A stretch of DNA of 64,000 bases from Emiliania huxleyi CCMP1516 (taxonomy: Eukaryota > Haptophyta > Isochrysidales > Noelaerhabdaceae), in assembly GCF_000372725.1 (NCBI RefSeq), contig NW_005200081.1:1-64000 (forward strand), given 5' to 3'. The position numbers were made by a program, and so were the translations under genes. Below the pieces are notes generated by a model. That model did no database searches. It was not told the origin of the DNA and saw nothing but the letters and a program-made list of their open reading frames with translations. Positions 20,746 through 30,773 of this stretch are shown here, piece after piece. The first letter of the stretch is position 1; each line of letters opens with the position of its first letter.

Positions 20746-21456
20746 CTACGGCATGCCGTCCCCGACGCCACCGTCACCCCACTCGCGCCCCATTCTCCCG
20801 AGCGAGAACTGGAGGCCGCCCAGCTCGTCACCCTCTGGCCTCCCCGACAGCTTGTCGGCCCAGCCGTCGATTGCGGCGGCGGACGCCTCTGCGTCCCCAG
20901 CCCTCGACAGCAGCTCGACCGCGGCGTGCGTGTGCGTCGCCAGCGTCTCCGCCGGCAGGGCGCCGAGCGCCGCGACGGCCGCAGCGCGCACCTCAGCGTC
21001 GCTGTCTTCGAGCCGCGACACGAGCGCAGCTGCCGCCGCTATCAGCGGCGCGCCGAGCTTCGACAGCGTGCGCGCAACGGAGAGCCGGACTCGGGCGTCG
21101 GCGCTGCGTCCCAGCAGAGCCGTCAGCTCTGCGCCATGCGCGTCGAGCGTCGCAGGCTCGTCTGCCATTCGCTCGAGCACCAAGACAGCGAGCCGACGGA
21201 CCTCGCCGTCGTCGCGGTCGAGGCTGGCTACGACGGCGGGGAGATAGCGCTCAACCTCAGCCGGTGCGAGCTCCGTCAGCGCGGCGAGGCGCCGGCGCCG
21301 CAAGATTTCGTAGTCTTCGCTCGCCTTTCGTGGAGGGTGAGCATCGAGCCAGGTCCGCCGTCCGTCGAACCTGGCCTCCATGAGTGAGCTGCTGTAAAGG
21401 AGCGCTCCGGCTGATAGGACGATCAGCGCAGCAGCGAGGGAGGCCACGAACATCAT
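20746..21456 (-). CDS. HEAT-like repeat protein with N-terminal membrane anchor
   Basis: From ATG 21456, 236 residues. The N-terminus is a hydrophobic helix (MMFVASLAAALIVLSAGALL). A helical repeat domain follows with HEAT-type pairs: VERYLPAVVASLDRDDGEVR, HGAELTALLGRSADARVRLS, LIAAAAALVSRLEDSDAEVR, AAAVAALGALPAETLATHTH. The frame stays open upstream to about 21548 without an ATG but with plausible protein (HPRHLFQRPIEVRRYVSS), so an upstream exon joined near 21530 is possible. HEAT repeats are protein-binding scaffolds. The role is unknown. Confidence 0.7.
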   Translation of the reverse strand: MMFVASLAAALIVLSAGALLYSSSLMEARFDGRRTWLDAHPPRKASEDYEILRRRRLAALTELAPAEVERYLPAVVASLDRDDGEVRRLAVLVLERMADEPATLDAHGAELTALLGRSADARVRLSVARTLSKLGAPLIAAAAALVSRLEDSDAEVRAAAVAALGALPAETLATHTHAAVELLSRAGDAEASAAAIDGWADKLSGRPEGDELGGLQFSLGRMGREWGDGGVGDGMP

Positions 21457-21483
21457 CCTGCGGTCTCGCACGGCGCTCGACAC

Positions 21484-22196
21484 GTAGCGTCGAACCTCGA
21501 TCGGGCGCTGGAACAGGTGGCGTGGGTGGTTCCAAACCTCACTCTGGATGAACCTTCTTTTCTACCGGGCTAGGATTGAGAGCAGCCTGGCAGGGTGGTG
21601 CGGCAAAAACAAAAACAAAGCCGCGTAATGGACTTCCAGTATCGGACCTTCAAGACATGCGCTTTTGGCCGGTGGCCTCCTCGGACATGGTAGCTACCTC
21701 AGCTGAGATGAGTGGCTGCCGGTTCGAGACTGACTGGGGCCGATCGAACTTAGTTGGAACTTGAGTTTTGTCTTTTGTTCGGAGGAGGAATCCGTCCGGC
21801 CAGCACGGGTACAAAGAGCTAAGAGGGGAACCGGAGAATCCCCAGCTGCGGAAACGTAGTGTCGCTCAAGAGGTGCGATACTGCGGGGGAGTGTAAGGTG
21901 CCTGTATATGGGCTTCCCGTATCGGTCGGACCTTCAATGTATCAAGAGACAAGACACGCGCGGTTTTGGCCGGTGGCCTCCCCCCATCACCCTCGCCCAG
22001 GGATCTACAATGCTGGGTCTTAAGGTCCGACAGGTTCGGCACCGGGCACCGCCTCGGTATACAAAATGCGCCTGCGGGCGGACCCTCACATTTCACACTG
22101 ACGCACTTCCCCTCCCAGAGCTCGTCCCGGTCCGCCACGGCCCTTCTGCAGAGGGGGCGCTCGTGCGAGGTGGCCAGCGACGACTCAAAGACGGGC
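21484..22196. other. intergenic region with a short direct repeat
   Basis: A motif of about 45-65 bp (gtatcgg..ggaccttcaa...ttttggccggtggcctcc) occurs at about 21642-21685 and again at 21920-21985. Nothing coding or RNA-like is recognised. Confidence 0.5.
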
Positions 22197-22789
22197 CTAG
22201 CGCCCCCATTCGACGTAGACGCCATCGTCCTTCATCTCGAGGCCGAAGATCATCATCGTCTCGCACGGGTGGCACTTGGCGTCGACGAAGATGCCGTGCA
22301 GTGCGATGAGAAAGTCGCGCACGTTGGTGCCCTTGGCGACGTCGCGCGAGAACTCCGCCTCCACCTGCTCTTGCCCGCCGAAGAAGTACGCGCACGGCAC
22401 CGCCTTGGTGAACAGCTTGAAGCCCGACGAAAAGAAAGGCTGCGTCAAGAGCTTGATCAGGCCAGGGCTCTCACGGATGAGCTGCTCGAGCGGCTCATCA
22501 ATTGACCACGCCGTCGGAACCGGCACGCACTTCTCTCCGCCGGGCGGGATGACGGTGCCAGCGGCCGCGAGGGCGTCGGCGCGCGTCATCGTGCTGTCGA
22601 TGTAGCCAAAGGAGAAGCGCATGCAGCCGTCCTCATAGAACAGCTTCTCGGTGAGCACAGCGAGCTCCGCCGCGAGGCTCGTACCTGTCGACCGACAAGC
22701 GAACAATACTCGGTCAGTTCTCGTGTCAAAGGAGGTCTCTCCTGCTCGAGAAGCGCGGCGCTGCACGCACCAGTGCCGCCGGCAATCAT
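22197..22789 (-). CDS. hypothetical conserved-looking protein
   Basis: Two exons, 22789-22771 and 22684-22197, joined by a GT-AG intron give 168 residues starting MIAGGTGTSLAAELAVLTEK. The body is well-formed protein with no low complexity (DALAAAGTVIPPGGEKC, LLTQPFFSSGFKLFTKAV, CETMMIFGLEMKDDGVYVEW). I do not recognise a family. The junction makes a smooth GGTGTSLAAE. An extra 5' exon is possible because open sequence continues upstream in the same frame without an ATG. It is divergent from the DUF4291 gene, and the two share a perfect inverted repeat. Confidence 0.6.
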
Positions 22790-23282
22790 GGCTGTGTCTG
22801 TGCCTTCGGGGCAGGTGTGGGTACTTCTTGCTTGAGCGGCACTCACTCATGATGAAATTCTGCAAAAGAAAGAAAAAAATAAAAATCCTGCCCTGCCCCT
22901 ACCTACCTACCTACCTACCTACCTTACTTATGGGAAACTAAAAAAGAAATCAGACGATCGGTGCAGGTGGGGTACCATACCAACTAGAGTGATGGTTGGT
23001 GGTACTTACTCTCCTGCAACCACAGTCCTTTCTTGTGACATGGCAGGCCACTCTCAAGCCCTACAAGCATCAGATCACCCATTTGGGGAGGGTTGACATC
23101 GTGATTTCCGCGGAAAATTTCTTTTTTGAAAATTCCAGAAGAGAGGGAAAACCCCGACGGGAGGGCCCAGACCTACCCTACCTACCCCGTCATGAGAGAG
23201 AGATTTTTAGCAATACCTTTATGTGATGTTACAGGTGGGTTAAGAGAGGGAGATGTGCGCGAGCAATACCAAAACTCTTGTC
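22790..23282. other. divergent intergenic region with 34-bp perfect inverted repeat and (ctac)n
   Basis: Bases 22812-22845 are the exact reverse complement of 23284-23317. A ctacctacc tract lies at 22899-22925. The motif agagatttttagcaatacc at about 23200 recurs at about 31680 and 38345. Confidence 0.8.
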
Positions 23283-23405
23283 ATGAGTGCCGCTCAAGCA
23301 AGAAGTACCCACACCTGTTCGGGCGCGGAAAATTCTTTTTTGGTGTTCGCGCGCCGTTGTCACACTTGCTGGCACTACACAGGGAAAAAGAAAGTGACCT
23401 CCGTG

Positions 23406-24263
23406 ATGGCTGGGGACGGGGTGGAAGTGAAGGAAGCCTTCGAGCTGGAGTCGCAGGTCGCCCTCGCCGAGGCGCACGTGGTGGGCGGCACGCGTGAGAT
23501 CCGTGCCGTGCACGATGAGCACACCGTCCGCGTTTACCAGGCCTACAACGCATCGATTGCATCGGCTGCTGTCGAGGCCCAGAGGTTCGTGCCGCCGTGG
23601 AAGGAGGGTCGCATGACATGGATCAAACCGTCTTTCGTGTGGATGGGCTACCGCTGTGGCTGGACTCGCAAGGACGCCAACCAGTCACGCGTGCTCGCGA
23701 TCGATCTGCACCGTGCCAGCTTCGACAAGCTGCTGCTCGACGCCGTGCTGGCGAGTGCGCAGCAAGGCGAGCGCAGCGACCGCGACGACTCCGGTGCCTC
23801 AGCTGCCATCGTCGTGCAGTGGGACGCCGAGCGTGCTCTCGGCGGTGACTCCGGCCGACACGCGTTCACGCACCCGCTGCCGGCGCAACGCTCGCTTCAG
23901 ATGGGCTTGCGCGGCGAGGCGACGCGCCTTCTCGCCGTGGCCGACGGCATCGTCGCTGCAATCACCGACGTGACGAGCGCGTTTGCCGCGGTCGGCGCGG
24001 CTCTCGAGGCGGGCGAGGACACCTCAAGCCTGCTGCCTGTCGAACGGCCGTACCCGCTGCCCGAGGGCTGTGCGATCGCAGACCGCAGCGTGGCGACCGC
24101 AGCGGCCGAGGTGGCAGTGGCGCAGGGCGGCAGCGGCTCGGAGCTTCGCAGCTTGAACGCTGGCTCATATCGTACGCCTGGTGCGACTCTTCGGCGCTCG
24201 CCGCACCTGGTGCCGCGGCCGGGCGGCGTGCAGACCCGTAATATTTGTAACCATCACACGTAG
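23406..24263 (+). CDS. DUF4291 family protein
   Basis: From ATG 23406, 285 residues; an in-frame ATG at 23283 would add 41. The family core is unmistakable: REIRAVHDEHTVRVYQAYN, RFVPPWKEGRMTWIKPSFVW, MGYRCGWTRKDANQSRVLAI, then VQWDAERAL and RSLQMGLRGEATR. DUF4291 proteins are about 190-220 residues and occur widely in bacteria and eukaryotes; I know no established biochemical role. The C-terminal 70 or so residues (ending RNICNHHT) go beyond the usual family end. I prefer 23406 because the upstream extension coincides with the inverted repeat and looks like leader sequence. No intron is needed. Confidence 0.85.
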   Translation: MAGDGVEVKEAFELESQVALAEAHVVGGTREIRAVHDEHTVRVYQAYNASIASAAVEAQRFVPPWKEGRMTWIKPSFVWMGYRCGWTRKDANQSRVLAIDLHRASFDKLLLDAVLASAQQGERSDRDDSGASAAIVVQWDAERALGGDSGRHAFTHPLPAQRSLQMGLRGEATRLLAVADGIVAAITDVTSAFAAVGAALEAGEDTSSLLPVERPYPLPEGCAIADRSVATAAAEVAVAQGGSGSELRSLNAGSYRTPGATLRRSPHLVPRPGGVQTRNICNHHT

Positions 24264-24597
24264 CCATCCTACTGTAGCATGAATCGGATACGATATAGCA
24301 CCGGTTTCGCGAACTCTGAGACGAGAGGGATTTAGGGACATGTGTTGGTGTGAGAGAGGGAACGGGATCTTCAGTCCCCTCACCCCTGCGCCCTGGTTAT
24401 CCGTCGATCCCCACGCCTCCCGCTTTTGCGGGCGGCCTTGTGTGGTGCGCCGGTGTTGCGCTCCTCAGTCCTGCTCCTCACACGCAACACGACACCAAAT
24501 ACAATACACCTCACCTCACTGCCTCTTGTGGTCCCCGGGTTGTTTGTTTTGGGAGAGATATTTTAGTAATACCAAAGCAAGTCGAACACTCACGCAC
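24264..24597. other. convergent intergenic region
   Basis: Contains a copy of the dispersed motif agagatattttagtaataccaaa (about 24555). No gene is seen. Confidence 0.4.
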
Positions 24598-26004
24598 TCA
24601 TTTCGTCCATTTGTGTGCGTCTTGCCTTCCTTTTCGTTCGTTTTGTTTGTGAGCCAACGCTCGAGCTGGGCTCGCACCCTGCGCGAGAGGCCGGGACCCG
24701 GCGAAACGCCAGGCCCAGCTGATCGAGTCTGCGTAGACGGAGCGGCCCATCCCGACAAAGAGCGCGACGGGGGCGCCGAGAGCGTCTTGGTAGACGAGCG
24801 GCCTCTCCGCGTACGCGTTCGTGAAGGAGGAGCCGTTTGCGAGCTCCACGGTGGGGCCAAAGGCGCCAATCGCCTGCCCGCTCCAGGTGAGGCCGTCGAG
24901 GCTCCACGCGTGCCCGCCGCACGCGGCGCCCGCATCGCAGCGGCGGTGGAACGTGTTGACATTCGTGAGCATGTGAAAGCTTCCGCGCGGGTCGCGAAAG
25001 ACGAACGGGTCCTCGCTCTCGGGCCGGACAAGCGGCGCGCTGGTGCTCAGCAGTGTGTACGGCCCCTCCCACGAGGGCGCGCGGAAGAGGGCGATGCACG
25101 TCGGCGCGCGGCCCCAGCCGGGCGGGCAGGGGTCCGCCGAGGTGTAGAGCAGGACGGTGCCGTTCGGGAAGATGAAGGGACCCGGGTTGGACACGCGGCG
25201 CACCCACGAGTCGGCGGGGCCGCTCAGCTCGACCCGCCTGCCCGGCACCTCCCACGGGCCCCTTGGGCTCGGCGCTGAGGAGACAAAGATTGGGTCCGAG
25301 AGGTAGTCGAGGGTGCCGCCGCGTTGCCGCGGCTGCACAAGTTGCCGCCGTGCGTTCGCTGGCACCCACGCCGACGGCCGGAAGCGGCGTGGGTCGGAGC
25401 GGTTGCAAAACTTATTTGCCGGGAGGCGGTGTTCCGCACCGATGTGGAAGAGCAAGTGGCGCCCCGAGGCGGGGTCGAAGCTGAGGAAGGCGTTGTGCGC
25501 CCACGGCGGCAGCGCCGCGCCCTCGGGCGCGAGCGAGGAGGGCGGCTCACCGATGAGGGAGTACGGACCCTCGGGTGCATCCGCCTCTGCAACCACAATC
25601 GCGCTCCCCCACTGCCACTGGTTGAGAGAGCAACCGCCGACCATCATGCTAAAGGCGCCGACATACTTGCCCGTCGCGCCATCGTAGGTGCACCGCCCGC
25701 CCCACGAGTGGTAGCCGGGTACCTGGAGCCCGGCGCTTTCAGGCGAAGCTGCTGGCTCGAGGTTGAGGAGGCTGCAGTCCCCACCGGTGAACCACGCGTC
25801 GCATGCGCATCTGCCTCGCGGCCTGGCGTCGGATGCGGGGTTGCTCCGTGTCATATGCTGCGCAGCATCGCTGCTGACGCACCTGCCGCCCAGGGAGCAT
25901 TCCCAGTCGGTCGTGCACTCAGAGCCTCCTTGCTGGGCCCGGATCGTGGGAGAGAGAGCGGGCCGCAAGGCAGAGAGAGAGCGGGCCGAGCGTGGAGCGG
26001 CCAT
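24598..26004 (-). CDS. EGF-like plus GH43-type beta-propeller protein
   Basis: A single 468-codon frame from ATG 26004. The N-terminal part has an EGF-like cysteine pattern (ECTTDWECSLGGRC, then RCACDAWFTGGDCSLL). The remainder looks like a five-bladed glycosidase-type propeller, with blade motifs YHSWGGRCTYDGATGKYV, HNAFLSFDPASGRHLLFHIG, RRVSNPGPFIFPNGTVLLY, PLVRPESEDPFVFRDPRGSF and HAWSLDGLTWS. Such folds bind or cleave polysaccharides outside the cell; whether this one is catalytic cannot be told without aligned acids. No strong signal peptide is visible, although the first 22 residues are basic and moderately hydrophobic. No intron is needed. The downstream tail after RPLAQGASP may be read-through sequence. 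Confidence 0.75.
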   Translation of the reverse strand: MAAPRSARSLSALRPALSPTIRAQQGGSECTTDWECSLGGRCVSSDAAQHMTRSNPASDARPRGRCACDAWFTGGDCSLLNLEPAASPESAGLQVPGYHSWGGRCTYDGATGKYVGAFSMMVGGCSLNQWQWGSAIVVAEADAPEGPYSLIGEPPSSLAPEGAALPPWAHNAFLSFDPASGRHLLFHIGAEHRLPANKFCNRSDPRRFRPSAWVPANARRQLVQPRQRGGTLDYLSDPIFVSSAPSPRGPWEVPGRRVELSGPADSWVRRVSNPGPFIFPNGTVLLYTSADPCPPGWGRAPTCIALFRAPSWEGPYTLLSTSAPLVRPESEDPFVFRDPRGSFHMLTNVNTFHRRCDAGAACGGHAWSLDGLTWSGQAIGAFGPTVELANGSSFTNAYAERPLVYQDALGAPVALFVGMGRSVYADSISWAWRFAGSRPLAQGASPARALAHKQNERKGRQDAHKWTK

Positions 26005-26355
26005 TTTTGATGCTCGATGCTGCTCCGCCCGCGTTGCTTTCTCCGCCGCTCACTCGCTGACGATGAGTTGTGAGAGATGGCACTCTGGGACGTAAGCACA
26101 TTGCCGACTTGCGCGCAAACGCTGCGTGCGGCGCCCGTGTTACGCCAAGTTTGTGAAAAAAAATTCCTTCTGGCTGCGGGTTGGAAATTCTTTTTGGGGC
26201 CTAGAAGACTCAGCAAAAATCTTTTGCGCTGGCATGTGAAGCGCCATAGGGGAGGTATTTTCTTCTCAATAACAAGGCTGTGAACAAATCTCGACTGTCT
26301 GTGCTTGTGCGTCTTGGGTCCGGAGTTGTGCGTTTATGTGAACAAACCAAAAGGC
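26005..26355. other. intergenic promoter-side region
   Basis: Includes tctcgactgtctgtgcttgtg with cgtcttgggtccg (about 26286-26319), nearly identical to sequence at about 63674-63708. Also holds AT-rich ttcttttt tracts. Nothing coding is seen. Confidence 0.5.
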
Positions 26356-27079
26356 ATGAAGCTCGCGTTGCTCCTCGCGCTCTCGGCGTTACCTGCCGCA
26401 GCCTTCGAATTCCCCGCGCGCCCTCCCATTCGCTACGCCGGCGCACTCGCCAGGCCTCAGCCGCTGCTCCTCGCCAAAAAGCGCAAGGCCAAGAAGAAAC
26501 CGTCCTCGGCTCGGCCACCAGCGGCGGCGCCACCGACGCCACCGCCTCTGACGCCGCTGCCGCCTCTGACGCCGCTGCCGCCTCTGACGCCGCTGCCACC
26601 TCTATCGCCGCTGCCGCCTCTGTCGCCGCTGTCGCCGCTGCCGCCTCTCTCACCGCCGCCGCCACTGCCGCCGCCGCCGCCACCCACACCGCCTTCAGCG
26701 GCGGCGTCACCAGTCCCAGTGCCGACGACAGAGTCTGGGATGCCGGCTGTGCCCCTCGTCATGGCGGAGTTTGTCGACCCGTCCGAGGCGGTCGCGCCGC
26801 GACCTTCTTCCGCCACGCCGGCCCGCCAGCCGAGCCGGCCGGAGTTTGGCGTGGACGATGAGCCGCTGGTGGCGCTGCCGTCCTTTGACGAGCTGGCGGC
26901 GCTGAGAGGGCCGGCGGTGAGGCCGCCGTCCGCCACTGCCGGCGCGGGGGGCGACCAAGAAAATTCGCGCGCTGAGGTGCGCGCGCACACGCACACGCAC
27001 ACACATGCACGCACGCACGCCCGCACGCCCGCACGCACGCACGCACGCACGCACACACACACAGACACACACACACACG

Positions 27080-27111
<32 letters not shown>

Positions 27112-28372
27112 TGCACGCACGCTCAGCGCGTCGTGGATCGATAGAGAGGCGACAAACAGCCAGGCCTCGAGCCGGAAAGCTGTGAAGAGGCCGCCCGCGA
27201 GACGGAGAGGGACGGCCACGACAAGACACAGTGACACGGGCGAGACACATTGGCCGGCCCGGGAGGTGACTCACCCTCCGGAAGCGTGCCTCCACAGGTC
27301 GTGCGGCGGCTCCGTGGCCTGGTTGGACTCGCGCCTTCTCCCGAGGCGAGCCAGAGGACGCGAGAGGACCCGAGATCGCTCGAGATCGCTCGAGGTCGCA
27401 CGAGATCACACGAGATCACACGAGAGCGCCTCGACCGTCCGTCGCCCTTCTCCTCTTCCCCTCCCTCCCCCTCCACCTCGCGGCCTCTCCCCCGCAGGCC
27501 CCTCCGGCGGCGCCTCCCGCGTCCAAGCTGCCGCCGATCAACGCCGGCAAGGCCGCCTACTCGCTGCCGGAGGAGGAGGAGCAGTCGCCGGTGGAGAAGG
27601 TTGTGTTTCGGCTGGCGTGGGCTGGGATCGGCACGCTCATTGCCATCGAGGCGGAGGGCCGAGCTCGTCCGAGAGGACCCGGAGAGCGGCACACTCAATC
27701 CCTCTTCACGGCGCACTGATGTGAGCAGATCTTCATCAACACGCCGCTCTTCCAGCAGCTCAAGCCCGCCATCCTCGGCCCGCCTCTAGTTAGTGGTTCA
27801 TTCGTAGTGAATTCGTAGTTAATCAGCAGCTCAAGCCCGCCATCCTCGGCCCGCCTCTAGTTAGTGGTTCATTCGTAGTGAATTCGTAGTTAATCAGCAG
27901 CTCAAGCCCGCCATCCTCGGCCCGCCTCTAGTTAGTCGTTCATTCGTAGTGAAATCGGCCGAGACGAGCCGAGAGGAGCCGGAGGGACATGTTCGTGCCG
28001 TAGGCTTCCTCGCCGGGGAGACGCCGTCGCTCGCCACGCCACAGCCGACCGGCAGCATGCCCCCCCCCTCCCTTCTCCCCCCCTCTCGCACTCACGCCGC
28101 CGCACCTCGTCCGCACCTCGGCTGCTGTCTCTGTTTTGGTGATCTCGGCCTGATCTCGGCCTGATCTCGGCCCCTCGCGGCAGGCAACACACTGCTCGAG
28201 CCCGCGCGCGACCTGCTCAAGGCGCGCGAGAGAGGAGCCGAGGCGACCTGAGATTGTCCGAGATGACCCGAGGTGACCCGAGACCCAGGCGCGCGAGGAC
28301 ACCATGGCACGCGAGGCGGCGGCGTCCGCCCCGCCGCCCGCCTCCGTCTTCCCCGACGCCGCGGCGGAGTAG
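26356..28372 (+). CDS. plastid-targeted membrane protein with proline-rich N-terminal linker
   Basis: Exons 26356-26976, 27498-27650, 27729-27777, 28184-28221 and 28289-28372 give 314 residues. A signal peptide ([16 protein letters not shown]) is followed by Phe at the expected cleavage point and a basic, hydroxylated stretch. That is the bipartite presequence of secondary plastids. A [12 protein letters not shown] proline tract follows. The conserved part is C-terminal: [19 protein letters not shown], then a membrane helix [19 protein letters not shown] joined to [20 protein letters not shown], ending in an alanine-rich tail. Intron 1 starts with GT and the other three with GC. The GC junctions are the only ones that give the continuous AIEIFINTP and AILGNTLLEP. 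The function is unknown. Confidence 0.75.
26985..27120. repeat. (CA)n / gcac microsatellite in intron 1
   Basis: Alternating acac and gcacgcacg tracts fill the start of the intron after the plastid protein's first exon. A similar tract starts the intron at 48777. Confidence 0.95.
27753..27955 (+). repeat. 71-bp exon-edge plus intron unit, three tandem copies
   Basis: Units start at 27753, 27824 and 27895. Each carries the exon sequence encoding QQLKPAIL followed by intron sequence (gttagtggttcattcgtagt). Only the first copy is needed in the message; copies 2 and 3 lie inside the intron. Confidence 0.9.
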
Positions 28373-28801
28373 GCCCAGCCCTGCGGCGCGGCAAGGGAGC
28401 AGAGCGCAAGAGGGGCAAGCCGCCTCAGCCGCAACAAGCAAGCGAGCCTCAGCCGCCATGCCGCCTGCTCCTCTGCTCTGTGGTCGTGCCGCGCAGCTGC
28501 GCTGTGGCTACTGGCGGCCCTGCGGTGTGCGTGTGGGCGTGGGGCGCGGTGCGCCAGAGCGGGGTGTCTAGAGCGGGATAGGTGTCGCGCCGCGCGCGCC
28601 GCGGTGCGGAGAGCGAGACCGGGGCGCGGGGGAGCGGCGGGAGATGGCAGATGCATGAGGATGAGCCGCCATGTCCCGTGACACCGGCCGTGACAAAGAC
28701 AAACCACATATTGTTATTGATGAGCGGCGCGGCCGCGGGGGAGATCTCGAGACGTCGAGAGATGAAATATGACTTCGTTATGAGACCGGGGGGCGCGGTC
28801 C
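28373..28801. other. 3' flank of plastid protein gene
   Basis: GC-rich, no protein-like frame. It ends at the left terminus of the first TIR element. Confidence 0.4.
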
Positions 28802-29666
28802 GGGCCGACGTTTTTTTATCTCTGGGTCAGTGGGGGGCCGAGCCACCTCGGGGTGGCGGGCGGGCGGGCGTTTTGAAAAACAGAAAACAGAAAACAGAGG
28901 GGGGCCAGGGCCCCCACTACGATTAGACACAAGCACCTGGCTCCTGGGACAAAGCGAGCAGCAGCAGCAAGCAGTTACAGCGGAGAAGGGGGGGGGGAGG
29001 AGCCGAGGGGGTGACGTCCCGACACGGCAGGTTGGAGCTGACCCAGGGAGAGAGAGAGAACAGCGATGGCAGCCCCCAATGACTGTAGACAGAAATGACG
29101 AGCCGACAGCGATGCAGCGGCAGCGAAAGCGGCGAGGAGGGCCCGCTGCAGAGCTCCGCTGGGCGGCAGCAGAGACATCGGCGGACGGGGGAGCACGCGG
29201 GACACGTCGGCATAGGAGCCAGGGGTGTGGGCTGGGCCTGCATCATGAATGGGCCTGATAGCGACGGCGGCGACGTAGGCGAGACGGCGGCGAGGGTGGC
29301 GACGATGAAGCTGGCTTGACGAAATGGATGACGCCATCGCGCAACAATAGACATCCCCTCGATGTCGTCGTCGTTGCCGGAAGGGGCAGCGCACGCGCCT
29401 CTGAAGATCGAGGCGCGTGGCTCAAAGCCGGCGCTGCGCGGGTTCGTGCCCATCCGACTATTGTCTACTTTTCCATTTTTTTGGATGCCGTGGTCGTGGG
29501 GGTCACTCACGACCCGCCGCACGAAGTAGGCGGCGCGCAGCGCCGCTCTCGCAGGCTGTTTTTGTCGGTTCTACATTTTGTTTTTGTTTTCAGTCTAGGG
29601 GGCCCGACCCCCTCAGAGGCGGCGGGCGGGCGCCCACTGACCCAGAGATCAAAAACGCTCGGCCCC
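28802..29666. mobile_element. non-autonomous TIR element, copy 1 (about 865 bp)
   Basis: The left end (gggccgacg, a T run, then atctctgggtcagtgggg) is the imperfect reverse complement of the right end (cccactgacccagagatc, then aaaaacgctcggccc). The interior holds gaaaacagaaaacagaggg, poly-G and gtgtgggctgggcctgcatc. It shares more than 700 bp of interrupted similarity with the element at 40049. No transposase-like protein is encoded, so it looks like a MITE-like or deletion derivative. The target-site duplication is not clear. Confidence 0.75.
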
Positions 29667-30037
29667 GCGCACCGCGGACCCGGACGGTGCGCGTCTGTGA
29701 GGTGTGAGTCCTGCGTCGTGCGTGTAGCGTGTGAGACTGAGAGAGGGGCTGGCGGCTGAGGGGATGTCGGCCCGGACGTGCCCCGCCACCGCGCCGCCGC
29801 ACGACGGACCGCGATGCGCGAACGCGATACAACAACAAAGTAAAAACGACGGGTGGATTCACCAACGACCCCCCCCTTCTCTGAGTGCCCGACTCTCTGG
29901 GCGCGCAAGCAGGACACCGCATGACGCTGTCGTCGTCGTCGACGGCAGGCAGGAGAGGGAAGGGGGCGCTGGGCGAAGGGGGGCCGTCCCACGGCGACGG
30001 GCGGCGAGGCACAACAGACGGGGAAGCGACATCACTC

Positions 30038-30155
30038 CTTCGCCTGCGGGCGGGGGGGGGGGGGGCAGTGACCCAGCGACCCGAGAGCTGTGTGTGTCAG
30101 TGGACACACTCGCACAGAGTAGGCTTTGTGAGTAAAGAGTAGGATGTGTGTGTGT
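30038..30155. repeat. G-run / cccgagagctgtgtgtgtcag repeat, copy C
   Basis: A poly-G run followed by cagtgacccagcgacccgag, then a segment containing gtggacacactcgcacagag and gtaggctttgtgagtaaaga. The same block is found at about 37945-38050 and 39310-39415. Confidence 0.9.
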
Positions 30156-30773
30156 GGCTGCGCCAACTGCACTCCAAATGCTCCGCAACCATGTCTGCAA
30201 CACTCTCGGCTCTCCGGCCCGCTGCGCGCGCCCGCACGAGGAAGGGACTGCGAAGCGAGATAGGAAGAGGCAGACGCCCAAGGGTGGGCGATACAGGCCA
30301 AGGGGTCACAGCCCAACTCCCCGCGCGGACGATTTCTCCTTTGTGTTTTACCCAAACGGACACACATCTCTCTCTCTCCCAAACGGAGACCGTGAGACCG
30401 TCCCGGAAGGTGGAAGAGGCTTAGAGGCGCCCTGGGCCGAAATAGCTGCCCCTGCGTCACCGGGTGCACTTGGAGTGCAGTCAGTAGCCGCACATCCAGG
30501 GCCGGGGAGCTAAGAAGCGCACCCACCCACCCAGCCCAGCCAGCCAGCGGGCCACCGGGCCGCCAGATGATTGGGATCGGTGCACTTGGGGTTCTTGCAT
30601 CTTCGTTGGCTGCGTGATGACGATGTCAACTTGTCCAAATGGAAATGCGCCAGCCTGCGTGCGCTCTGCGAGGCCACGAGCGGACAAGGCAACAGGACAC
30701 GGCGACACAAAAAGAATTCTCGCCACCTCAACTCTGCTGCCCCTTCCTCCCTCCCGCAACACGCCGCTGAGGT
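30156..30773. other. intergenic region
   Basis: A segment of about 48 bp (gactgcgaag.gagataggaa, then gacgcccaagggtgggcga) at 30246-30293 recurs at 37199-37250. No gene is recognised. The end of the stretch is the 5' flank of the RING-CH gene. Confidence 0.5.
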
